Part shown: positions 8,259 to 14,667 of the stretch, piece after piece
Layout: each line of letters starts with the position of its first letter
Numbering within the stretch: position 1 is the first letter of the stretch
DNA from: Candidatus Rokuibacteriota bacterium
GTDB lineage: Bacteria > Methylomirabilota > Methylomirabilia > Rokubacteriales > CSP1-6
Length of the DNA stretch: 34,349 nucleotides
NCBI GenBank assembly: GCA_003221615.1
Contig: QHSQ01000156.1
Location: forward strand, 1 to 34,349
Reading direction: 5' to 3'
The notes under the pieces: generated by a model
What the model was told of the DNA's origin: nothing
Seen by the model: only the letters and a program-made list of their open reading frames with translations
Databases searched by the model: none
Translations under genes and position numbers: made by a program

Positions 8259-8565
8259 GTGGTCACCTGCTACCTCCGCTACATCATCGATCCCCCACAA
8301 GCTCGCCGAGTTCGAGAAGTACTGCCGCATGATCGCGCCGCTGCCCGTGAAATACGGCGGCACCGACCACGGCACGTTTCTCCCGCACGAGGGTCCCAAC
8401 AACGTCGCGGTATGGCTCTTCAGCTTTCCGTCGCTCGGCGAATACGAGCGGTACCGCACCGCCGTCAAGCAAGACGAGGTCGCGGTTGCGGCCTGGCGTT
8501 TTGCGGAGGAGACTCGGTATGTGGTGAGCTTCGAGCGGAGCTTCATGCGTCCGCTGCCCGACTGA
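8259..8565 (+). pseudogene. NIPSNAP-family protein gene interrupted by a +1 frameshift
   Basis: GTG 8259, right after a strong GGGGGAGGAG, begins MVTCYLRYIIDP. The frame then loses similarity, while the neighbouring frame continues HKLAEFEKYCRMIAPLPVKY and runs to TGA 8563-8565, ending FERSFMRPLPD. Removing one C from the run of five at 8292-8296 joins the two halves into a continuous 101-residue NIPSNAP domain (ferredoxin-like alpha/beta barrel, usual length ~100). NIPSNAP proteins in bacteria are small, poorly characterised accessory proteins often next to oxidoreductases. The lesion may be a true mutation or a base-calling error in the homopolymer. The gene lies 19 bases after nudC and is probably in its transcript. 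Confidence 0.8.
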
Positions 8566-8627
8566 GCGCAAGGCGCGGCGGCCGCGATTCGATCCGATCG
8601 GGCGTTCGTGTGCAGAAGGAGGCGCCC

Positions 8628-8861
8628 ATGCCGAATCGAGTGAGGGTCAATCTCGCCAATCCCGCGGAGCTCCTCGAGCTTCCCGGCATCGGCCCCGAAC
8701 AGGCCCGGGCCATTCTCATGTTTCGTGCCGAGCACGGGCCCATCCAGGATGCGAATCAGCTCGCCGCGATCCTACGCGCGTGGCCCGTGGCCGACGCGAT
8801 CTGGGAACGCGTCGAGTTCGATCCCGCCGAGGGCACCGCGCCCGAGGCACCCGGCGCCTAA
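8628..8861 (+). CDS. Small helix-hairpin-helix (ComEA-like) protein
   Basis: ATG 8628 follows AGAAGGAGG at 8614-8622 and gives 77 residues. The centre is a helix-hairpin-helix: NPAELLELPGIGPEQARAIL, with the PGIG hairpin that binds the DNA backbone non-specifically. A second partial HhH (GPIQDANQLAAILRAWPVAD) follows, as in ComEA-type domains. There is no signal peptide or membrane anchor, unlike ComEA itself, so this is a free cytoplasmic HhH domain rather than the competence receptor. The C-terminal tail is acidic and Pro/Ala-rich. Role unknown. A GC-rich hairpin follows its stop. Confidence 0.8.
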   Translation: MPNRVRVNLANPAELLELPGIGPEQARAILMFRAEHGPIQDANQLAAILRAWPVADAIWERVEFDPAEGTAPEAPGA

Positions 8862-8872
8862 GCTCGGCGCCG
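8852..8872 (+). terminator. Hairpin at the end of the HhH gene
   Basis: CGGCGCC (8852-8858) pairs perfectly with GGCGCCG (8866-8872) across a 7-base loop containing the TAA stop. There is no following T-run, so termination is only possible. Confidence 0.35.
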
Positions 8873-8920
8873 CACGTTCGGTGGCGAATCCGTCGTGCCG
8901 GGCGTCTAATCACTCACCGG

Positions 8921-8942
8921 CACTACGCGTCGACGCGTGGTG
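8921..8942. promoter_or_regulatory. Palindromic leader/operator upstream of the ABM-like gene
   Basis: A perfect 14-bp palindrome ACGCGTCGACGCGT (8925-8938) extends to 22 bp (8921-8942) with only one unpaired position, which would be G-U in RNA. It ends five bases before the ribosome binding site AAAGGAGGT (8948-8956). It could be a dimeric repressor's operator or an RNA hairpin in the 5' leader. Confidence 0.5.
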
Positions 8943-8960
8943 TCGTCAAAGGAGGTCACC

Positions 8961-9260
8961 ATGGTGATCCGCATTACCTGGGGCAAGCTTCGGGCAGGAG
9001 CGTGGGGCGAGTTCGAGCGTACCTACCGCGAGAATGTCCTCACCAAGGGCAAGGGGCTCAAAGGGCTACGCGGTCGCTGGCTGGCCCAGGATGCAGGCGA
9101 CAAGGACACCGGCTTCGCCGTGAGCCTGTGGGACAACCCGGCGGACATGCAGGCTTACGAACAGAGCCCTCTCTACCGGGAGATCATGGCTCCGCTCCAA
9201 CCGTTCTTCGTCGGTGAGTACAAGACCTATCGCTGCGACGTGAAATACACCGATATTTAG
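8961..9260 (+). CDS. Small ABM-like (antibiotic biosynthesis monooxygenase fold) protein
   Basis: ATG 8961 is set by a near-perfect AAAGGAGGT four bases upstream and gives 99 residues. The pattern VIRITWGKLRAGAWGEFERT, a middle GLRGRWLAQDAGDKDTGFAV and SLWDNPADMQAYEQSPLY is that of the dimeric alpha/beta-barrel ABM fold. In these proteins the segment around LWDN and the YxxSPxY region form the helix and last strands. Members range from heme or quinone monooxygenases to stress proteins; no diagnostic active-site residue lets me choose. It is preceded by a palindromic leader and followed by two hairpins, so it is probably a monocistronic, regulated unit with strong translation. Confidence 0.75.
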   Translation: MVIRITWGKLRAGAWGEFERTYRENVLTKGKGLKGLRGRWLAQDAGDKDTGFAVSLWDNPADMQAYEQSPLYREIMAPLQPFFVGEYKTYRCDVKYTDI

Positions 9261-9264
9261 GATG

Positions 9265-9325
9265 GGGGGCCTGGACGGGCCCCCAAACCCCCCGCGCTCG
9301 GAGACGCCCCGGCACAGCCGGGGCG
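9265..9325. terminator. Two hairpins between convergent genes (bidirectional terminator)
   Basis: GGGGGCC (9265-9271) pairs with GGCCCCC (9278-9284). Next, CGCCCCGGC (9305-9313) pairs perfectly with GCCGGGGCG (9317-9325) over a 3-base loop. They lie between the stops of the ABM-like gene and the dioxygenase gene, which point at each other. Confidence 0.6.
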
Positions 9326-9346
9326 CCCCTCGATGTCGCGGTGGAA

Positions 9347-9880
9347 TCAGGCCGAGGCGGCGCCGGCGGGCACGGGCAGGACGGCGCCGCACTTCTTGCA
9401 CGTCCGCTGCGCCGTGCTCGCGTTGAACTTCTTGATGGCGTCGAGCAGCTCCACCTCGATGTTGGTGACCGAGAACGTGGTCTCGTGGAGCTTGGCGCCA
9501 CATCCCTCGCAAAACCACGCGAGCCCGTCGCGCTCGTCGGGCCGGCGCTTGCGCTCGATGACGAGCCCCCAGGTGTCCGCCGGGCGGATGGGACAATGCG
9601 GAGTACCGGCGCGGCAGAGCATCGCTTCGCCCTCGCGCACCGTGATGTCGCGCGGGGAGCCGTCGGCGTCGATGCACCGCACCGTGATGTCGCCTTTCAG
9701 CTGATAGAAGATCTCGTCGCCCGGATCGATGTGAAAATCGTTCCGCGCGTTCGGCCCGCGCACGATCTGATAGATGAACTCGCTCTCCGGGAACACTTCC
9801 TTGTTGGCCACCGGCCCGCTGAACAGCGTCTTGTGCTCCTCGATCCACTTCATCAGGTGAACCGGCGCAATGTTCGCCAT
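9347..9880 (-). CDS. nbaC: 3-hydroxyanthranilate 3,4-dioxygenase
   Basis: This 177-residue cupin dioxygenase opens the ring of 3-hydroxyanthranilate with O2 to 2-amino-3-carboxymuconate semialdehyde (kynurenine pathway or nitrobenzoate breakdown). The Fe(II) ligands are His50 (NDFHIDPGDE), Glu56 and His95 (GTPHCP); substrate residues Arg46, Arg99 and Glu109 are in place. The C-terminus has the bacterial rubredoxin-like iron site CEGC (124-127) and CKKC (161-164). The frame offers ATGATG at 9883-9878; the second ATG is preferred because GGAGG is only one or two bases from the first. No other kynurenine-pathway gene is in the window. The Fpg-like gene lies 12 bases upstream on the same strand. 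Confidence 0.93.
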   Translation of the reverse strand: MANIAPVHLMKWIEEHKTLFSGPVANKEVFPESEFIYQIVRGPNARNDFHIDPGDEIFYQLKGDITVRCIDADGSPRDITVREGEAMLCRAGTPHCPIRPADTWGLVIERKRRPDERDGLAWFCEGCGAKLHETTFSVTNIEVELLDAIKKFNASTAQRTCKKCGAVLPVPAGAASA

Positions 9881-9892
9881 CATTCCTCCACG

Positions 9893-10609
9893 CTAGCGTT
9901 GAACTTCGGCGACCCACGCGGTCGTCCGCCCGCCGACCGTCAGATAGCGGATGCGCTCGCCGCGCACCGTCACCGGGCTCTGCACGCGTTTGCTCCAGCG
10001 AGTATGGAAGAGCCACTTCGGCGGGAACCGGTCGCTGTCGGCGCCGACGCGGACCGCCGTGCCCACCACCGAGCGCAGCCGGGCGCGGAGCCGCGCGATC
10101 TCCGCCCGCGTCAGGGTGTTGGTGCGCCGACGCGGATCGATGCGCGCCTGGTAGAGCACCTCGTCGGCGATCCAGTTGCCGACGCCGGCCGAGAACGACT
10201 GATCCAGCAGCACCGCCTTCACGGGCGCCGCGCGCGCGCCGAAGAGCTCGGCGAGCCGACCGAGCGGCGGCAGGTCGTGGAGCGCGTCGAAGCCGAGCAG
10301 GCTGATCGGCGGCTCCGCCCGCGGATCGTGACGCAGGCGCACTCGGCCGAGCCGCCTGGCATCGTGGAACACGATTTCACCGCCGTCGTCGAGTCCAAGG
10401 TGCAGCTTGAGGAAGCGCGGCGGCCACTGGCCCTCGTGCGCGCGCCGGCCCTCCATCACGAGCTTGTTGCGACGGCGGCCGCGCACCTCGATCCCGCCGG
10501 ACATTCCGAAGTGAAAGCTGGGCCAGGGCCGGCGGTCGAGCTCGAGCCAGAGATGCTTGCCGTGGCGGTGCGCCGCAACGATACGGCGTCCGAGTAGAGA
10601 CCGCCGCAC
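9893..10609 (-). CDS. Fpg/MutM-like DNA glycosylase, N-terminus missing, zincless finger
   Basis: The C-terminal two thirds of an Fpg glycosylase of the plant/fungal type are clear: RRSLLGRRIVAAHRHGKHLW, PSFHFGMSGGIEV, and the H2TH segment LLDQSFSAGVGNWIADEVLY. The finger PKWLFHTRW...YLTVGGRTTAWVAEVQ has no CxxC pairs and keeps only the Arg of GGRTT, i.e. a zincless finger. Family proteins start with MPELPE and carry catalytic Pro2 and Glu3. Here about 55 N-terminal residues are absent, in all three frames of the upstream 130 bases. The only suitable start near the homology is GTG 10609; the frame stays open to 10771 but the extra residues resemble nothing. Probably an inactivated 8-oxoguanine repair gene, or the product of a deletion next to the ThDP gene. 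Confidence 0.75.
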   Translation of the reverse strand: MRRSLLGRRIVAAHRHGKHLWLELDRRPWPSFHFGMSGGIEVRGRRRNKLVMEGRRAHEGQWPPRFLKLHLGLDDGGEIVFHDARRLGRVRLRHDPRAEPPISLLGFDALHDLPPLGRLAELFGARAAPVKAVLLDQSFSAGVGNWIADEVLYQARIDPRRRTNTLTRAEIARLRARLRSVVGTAVRVGADSDRFPPKWLFHTRWSKRVQSPVTVRGERIRYLTVGGRTTAWVAEVQR

Positions 10610-10743
10610 GTGGTACGCTTCGGCCCTAACTCGATTGACGTAGCGCGCTCGTGGCCGTCGTGGGCAGCCGGGGGGTGGGCCCCGCGTGAACAGGACGATC
10701 GCTCCGCCGGCACTGGACGCCGCTATCAGGTGAGGAGCCGTCG

Positions 10744-12375
10744 ATGGCACGGATGACCGGTGGTGAAGCAATCGTGAAGGCGCTCGCCCGCGAGGGCGTG
10801 AAGGTCGCGTTCGGGCTGCCGGGCGTGCAGCTCTACGGCATCGTCACCGCGTTTCGCGACGAGCCGATGCGTTTCATCACCGTGCGTCACGAGGGCTCGT
10901 CGACCTACATGGCCGACGGCTATGCGCGCGCCGGCGGCGGCGTCGGCGTCGCGGTGGCCGTGCCCGGGCCCGGGCTCCTCAACGCCTCGGCCGGCCTCAA
11001 CACCGCGTACTCCGCCTCGTCACCCGTCTTGTTGATCGCGGGACAGGTCCCGCGTCATCAGATCGGCAAGAAGATCGGCGTGCTCCACGAGCTCGACAAC
11101 CAGCTCGACGCCATCGCGGGCTCGACGAAGTGGCGGCAGACCATCATGCAGGTCGCCGATGCGCCCCGCATTGTGCACGAAGCCTTCGTGCAGCTTCGAA
11201 GCGGCCGCCCGCGGCCCGTGGCCATCGACATGCCGTGGGACACGATGGAGGAAGAGGTCGACGTGACCCTGCCGGCGGTCGACCCGCACGCGGCACGCGC
11301 CGCGGCGCCCGCGGCCGACATCGACCGCGCGGCGGAAGCGCTACTGCGCGCGCAACGGGTCGCGATCTACGCGGGCGGGGGCGTCAATCTCTCGGGCGCT
11401 CACGCGGCGCTCGCCGCCGTCGCCGAGCACCTGCAGGCGGGCGTCGTCGAGACGGCCGAGGGCAAGGGCGCCATCAGCGACGCCAGCGACCTCTCGTTAG
11501 GCGCCGGGCTCTTCCCGAAAAGCCCGCTGCGCCGCTACCTCGACGCGGCCGACGTCGTCCTCGTCGTCGGCAGCCGGTGCGCCGCGGCGATGTTCCAGCC
11601 CGCGCAGCAGGTGCTCCAGATCGATGCCGACCCCGATGAGATCGGGCGGAATCACACGAAGACCTCCGGGCTCGTCGGTGATGCGAAGGCCACGCTCGAG
11701 GCCCTGCTCGAGCGGCTTCGCGCCGGCGGCAAGCCCCGCGCCTCGCAGAAGGCCGAGCGCGAGAAGATTCGCGACGAGGTCGCCGGCTTCATGACGCAGG
11801 AGCCGAACTCGTCGATCCTGAGATCGCTGCGCCAGGGCATCCCCCAGGACTCCACCGTCATCGCCGGCATGACGCAGATCGGCTACTTCTCGCGCCCGTT
11901 CTTCCCGGTGTACCATCCGCGCACGTACATCACGTCGTCGTATTCCGGCAACCTCGGGTTCGAATATCCGACTGCGCTCGGCGCCAAGGTGGCCACCCCC
12001 AATCGCCCGGTAGTCATGATCGCGGGCGACGGGGGCTTCCTCTATTACGCGCAGGAGATGGCGACGGCCGTCCAGCAAGGGATCAACGTCGTCGCGGTCG
12101 TCTTCAACGACAACGCCTACGGTAACGTGGCACGCGACCTCGACGAGCACTGGGGCGGAAAGTTCGGGGCGGAGCTCCACAACCCCGACTTCGTCCGCCT
12201 CGCCGAGGCGTACGGCGCCGTGGGCCGGCGCGCGAAGGAACCGGCCGAGGTGGGCACGCTCGTCGCCGACGCGATCCAGATGGACCGGCCCGTGCTGATC
12301 GAGGTGCCGGTGGGGCGGATGGCGAGGCCGGTGTTCTTCTCGGCGCTCAAGACCCTGCCGCGCTACCAGCACTGA
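10744..12375 (+). CDS. Thiamine-diphosphate enzyme, acetolactate synthase/decarboxylase family
   Basis: This 543-residue protein has the full PYR-central-PP domain order. Glu50 (VRHEGSSTYMADGYAR) is the ThDP-activating glutamate. The central domain (about 190-330) has an ordinary Rossmann-like core (VVLVVGSRCAAAM). The PP domain has the ThDP/Mg motif GDGGFLYYAQEM from Gly428 to FNDNAYG about 460. It resembles acetolactate synthase-like and benzoylformate decarboxylase-like enzymes; the FAD-binding and chain-specific residues cannot be judged by eye, so the substrate (a 2-keto acid) is open. ATG 10744 follows GTGAGGAG. The acyl-CoA dehydrogenase gene begins 38 bases downstream, so this gene probably leads the operon. 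Confidence 0.92.
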   Translation: MARMTGGEAIVKALAREGVKVAFGLPGVQLYGIVTAFRDEPMRFITVRHEGSSTYMADGYARAGGGVGVAVAVPGPGLLNASAGLNTAYSASSPVLLIAGQVPRHQIGKKIGVLHELDNQLDAIAGSTKWRQTIMQVADAPRIVHEAFVQLRSGRPRPVAIDMPWDTMEEEVDVTLPAVDPHAARAAAPAADIDRAAEALLRAQRVAIYAGGGVNLSGAHAALAAVAEHLQAGVVETAEGKGAISDASDLSLGAGLFPKSPLRRYLDAADVVLVVGSRCAAAMFQPAQQVLQIDADPDEIGRNHTKTSGLVGDAKATLEALLERLRAGGKPRASQKAEREKIRDEVAGFMTQEPNSSILRSLRQGIPQDSTVIAGMTQIGYFSRPFFPVYHPRTYITSSYSGNLGFEYPTALGAKVATPNRPVVMIAGDGGFLYYAQEMATAVQQGINVVAVVFNDNAYGNVARDLDEHWGGKFGAELHNPDFVRLAEAYGAVGRRAKEPAEVGTLVADAIQMDRPVLIEVPVGRMARPVFFSALKTLPRYQH

Positions 12376-12413
12376 GGGCCGCGCGGGCTCGGTGATCGAC
12401 TAAGGAGAGGACG

Positions 12414-13622
12414 ATGGAATTCGAGTACTCGAAGAAGACCAAGATGTACATGGAGCAGCTCACGGACTTCATGACCAAGTACATCTACCCGAACGAGAAG
12501 GTCTTCCACGACCAGCTCAGCACGGCGCCCACGCGCTGGCAGATTCCTCCGATCATGGAGGAGCTCAAGGCGACCGCGCGCGAGCGCGGCCTCTGGAACC
12601 TCTTCCTGCCGGAGAGTGAGCGCGGAGCCGGGCTCACCAACCTCGAGTACGCGCCGCTCTGCGAGATCATGGGCCGCTCGCCGATCGCGCCGGAGGCGTT
12701 CAACTGCTCGGCGCCCGACACCGGCAACATGGAGACGATCGAGCGCTACGGCACCGAGGCCCAGAAGCAGCAGTGGCTGGTGCCGCTGCTCGAGGGCAAG
12801 ATCCGCTCGGCGTTCATCATGACCGAGCCGAAGGTGGCCTCGTCGGATGCCACGAACATCGAGTCGTCGATCGTCCGCGACGGCGAGTCCTACGTCATCA
12901 ACGGCCACAAGTGGTGGAGCTCGGGCATCGGCGACCCCCGCTGCAAGATCCTCATCTTCATGGGCAAGACCGACGCGAAGAACCCGGATCGCTACAAGCA
13001 GCAGTCGATGATCCTGGTGCCGCGCGACACCCCGGGCATCAAGGTCTTGAGAATGCTGACCGTGTTCGGCTACGACGACGCGCCCCACGGCCACGGCGAG
13101 GTGCTCTTCGAGAACGTCCGCGTACCGGCCTCTAACATCCTGCTGGGCGAGGGCCGCGGCTTCGAGATTGCCCAGGGGCGCCTGGGCCCCGGCCGCATCC
13201 ACCACTGCATGCGCCAGATCGGCGTCGCCGAGCGGGCGCTCGAGCTCATGTGCAAGCGCTCGCAGAACCGGGTGGCGTTCGGCAAACGGCTGGCCGAGAA
13301 CGACATCACGCTCGAGCGCATCGCGCAGTCGCGGATCGAGATCGACCAGGCGCGACTGCTCGTCCTGCACGCGGCCTACATGATGGACACCGTCGGCAAC
13401 AAGGCCGCCAAGCAGGCGATCGCCGAGATCAAGGTGGCCGTGCCCAATATGACCCTCGCGGTCGTCGAGCGCGCGATGCAGCTCCACGGCGGCGGCGGCG
13501 TGAGCCAGGAGTTTCCGCTGGCCTCGATGTGGGCCCACTCGCGCACGTTGCGCTTCGCCGACGGGCCGGACGAAGTGCATCGCCGTCAGATCGGCCGGCT
13601 GGAGCTCCGCAAGCACGGTTGA
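12414..13622 (+). CDS. Acyl-CoA dehydrogenase (ACAD10/11-like)
   Basis: This 402-residue flavoprotein introduces a C2-C3 double bond into acyl-CoA. The N-terminal helical domain is followed by the FAD/substrate strand motif [16 protein letters not shown] (about 138-153) and GHKWWSSGI. The C-terminal helical domain has [20 protein letters not shown] and ends with [20 protein letters not shown], where Asp383-Pro385-Asp386 lie in the loop that carries the base in the ACAD10/11-type group. AAGGAGAGG precedes ATG 12414. The TGA stop overlaps the TTG start of the next gene. Together with the APH-type kinase at the left of the window it recalls the two halves of animal ACAD10/11, which act on 4-hydroxyacyl chains; the link is an inference. 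Confidence 0.93.
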   Translation: MEFEYSKKTKMYMEQLTDFMTKYIYPNEKVFHDQLSTAPTRWQIPPIMEELKATARERGLWNLFLPESERGAGLTNLEYAPLCEIMGRSPIAPEAFNCSAPDTGNMETIERYGTEAQKQQWLVPLLEGKIRSAFIMTEPKVASSDATNIESSIVRDGESYVINGHKWWSSGIGDPRCKILIFMGKTDAKNPDRYKQQSMILVPRDTPGIKVLRMLTVFGYDDAPHGHGEVLFENVRVPASNILLGEGRGFEIAQGRLGPGRIHHCMRQIGVAERALELMCKRSQNRVAFGKRLAENDITLERIAQSRIEIDQARLLVLHAAYMMDTVGNKAAKQAIAEIKVAVPNMTLAVVERAMQLHGGGGVSQEFPLASMWAHSRTLRFADGPDEVHRRQIGRLELRKHG

Positions 13623-14113
13623 GCGGCGCGCAGCGGATCGTCGCCGGTCTGGAGGCCGCCGGGGTCACCGTGGCGGCCTCGGTGCCCGACACCTGGATCG
13701 GCAAGCTAATGGCGGCGGTGCGCGAGTCCACGAAGATCCGCGCCGTCGACGCCGCGCGCGAGGAGGAAGCGGTGGCGATCGCCTGCGGCGCCGGGCTCGC
13801 GGGCGGCCGCGGCGCGGTGCTGATCCAGAACGCCGGGCTCTTCAACTGCGGCGGCGTCCTCGCCGGGCTCGTGGATCTCTACCGGATCCCGTGCTTCTTC
13901 GTCGTGTCCTATCGCGGCGACGCGCGCGATCCGGTGTACTACCACGAGCCCAAGGGCCGGGTGACCGAACCCACCCTGTCGGCGTGGCGGCTGCCTTACG
14001 CGATCGCCGACCGGACCACGGATCTCGTGGGCCAGGTCGCCCAGGGCGTGGAGCGGGCCGTCGAATCGCGCGGGGCCTCCGTGCTCCTGATCACCGGCGA
14101 GGATCTCGCGTGA
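13619..14113 (+). CDS. ThDP decarboxylase PYR-domain subunit (sulfopyruvate/phosphonopyruvate decarboxylase alpha-like)
   Basis: The 164-residue product corresponds to the isolated N-terminal PYR domain of ThDP enzymes, as in ComD or the first half of phosphonopyruvate decarboxylase. Family segments are [40 protein letters not shown] (with the catalytic Glu), and [20 protein letters not shown]. It ends [13 protein letters not shown], where larger homologues continue into the PP domain. The start is TTG at 13619, overlapping the dehydrogenase stop (TTGA, 13619-13622); no ATG or GTG gives the conserved N-terminus. It should pair with the next gene's product to form an active heteromer. Confidence 0.85.
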   Translation: MSGAQRIVAGLEAAGVTVAASVPDTWIGKLMAAVRESTKIRAVDAAREEEAVAIACGAGLAGGRGAVLIQNAGLFNCGGVLAGLVDLYRIPCFFVVSYRGDARDPVYYHEPKGRVTEPTLSAWRLPYAIADRTTDLVGQVAQGVERAVESRGASVLLITGEDLA

Positions 14114-14667
14114 CCTCGCGCAAGCCCCTGCTCGAGGCGCTGGTCGCGATGCTCACACACGACGACGTCCTCGTCTCGTGTCTCGGCGCCAACTCGCGCT
14201 ACTTGCCTCATCTCGCGGTGCCGGCGCCCGTCTTCGCGCTGTGCGATTCGATGGGGGCGGCGATCCCGCTGGCGCTCGGGATGGCGCTGCAGCGCCCCGA
14301 CCGGCACGTGATCGCCCTCGAAGGCGACGGCTCGCTGTTGATGTGCCCGAACGTTCTCGCCACCGTCGCCGCCGCGCGCCCCGCGAACCTGACGGCGCTC
14401 CTGTGGGTCAACGGTCACTACGAGTCCTCGGGTGGTCAGCGGCTGCCCTCGGCGCCGGTCGACTGGCCCGCTCTCGCGACGGGATTCGGGATCGCGCACG
14501 TCGAGCGGGTCGGCGATGTCGCCTCCCTTCGCACGGCGTTCCCGCGGGCTCGCGCGGCGCAGGAGCCGGCGTTGCTCGTCGTCGACGTCGCGTTCGATCC
14601 GAACGAGCCGATCCCTCCCTACTCCGAGCGCCCCGACGCGATTCGGGCTCGGTTCCGGATCCCATGA
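14110..14667 (+). CDS. ThDP decarboxylase PP-domain subunit (ComE-like beta)
   Basis: This 185-residue partner of the preceding subunit carries the pyrophosphate-binding domain: CDSMGAAIPLALGMALQRPD, then EGDGSLLMCPNVLATVAAAR, then WVNGHYESSGGQRLPS. In ComE and phosphonopyruvate decarboxylase the last motif is normally DN(x)xYxSTGGQ; here the metal-binding region reads VNGHYESSGGQ, with the Asn kept. GTG 14110 overlaps the stop of the alpha subunit (GTGA), consistent with equal-ratio synthesis. Known relatives decarboxylate sulfopyruvate or phosphonopyruvate to the aldehyde, but nothing else here points to sulfonates or phosphonates, so the substrate is unassigned. Confidence 0.85.
   Translation: MTSRKPLLEALVAMLTHDDVLVSCLGANSRYLPHLAVPAPVFALCDSMGAAIPLALGMALQRPDRHVIALEGDGSLLMCPNVLATVAAARPANLTALLWVNGHYESSGGQRLPSAPVDWPALATGFGIAHVERVGDVASLRTAFPRARAAQEPALLVVDVAFDPNEPIPPYSERPDAIRARFRIP

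Noticed and set aside
8284..8310. Programmed ribosomal frameshift in the NIPSNAP gene
   Set aside because: A C5 run with no slippery heptamer, stop context or visible downstream structure is more simply a mutation or base-calling error.
10610..10743. Missing N-terminus of the Fpg-like protein in another frame
   Set aside because: I read all three frames of this strand upstream of 10609 and found no PELPE-like start or following family segment, so a simple frameshift does not explain the loss.
13619..14667. Coenzyme M biosynthesis genes comDE
   Set aside because: Similar domain split, but no sulfonate or other coenzyme M genes in the neighbourhood and a divergent metal motif; the general family call is safer.
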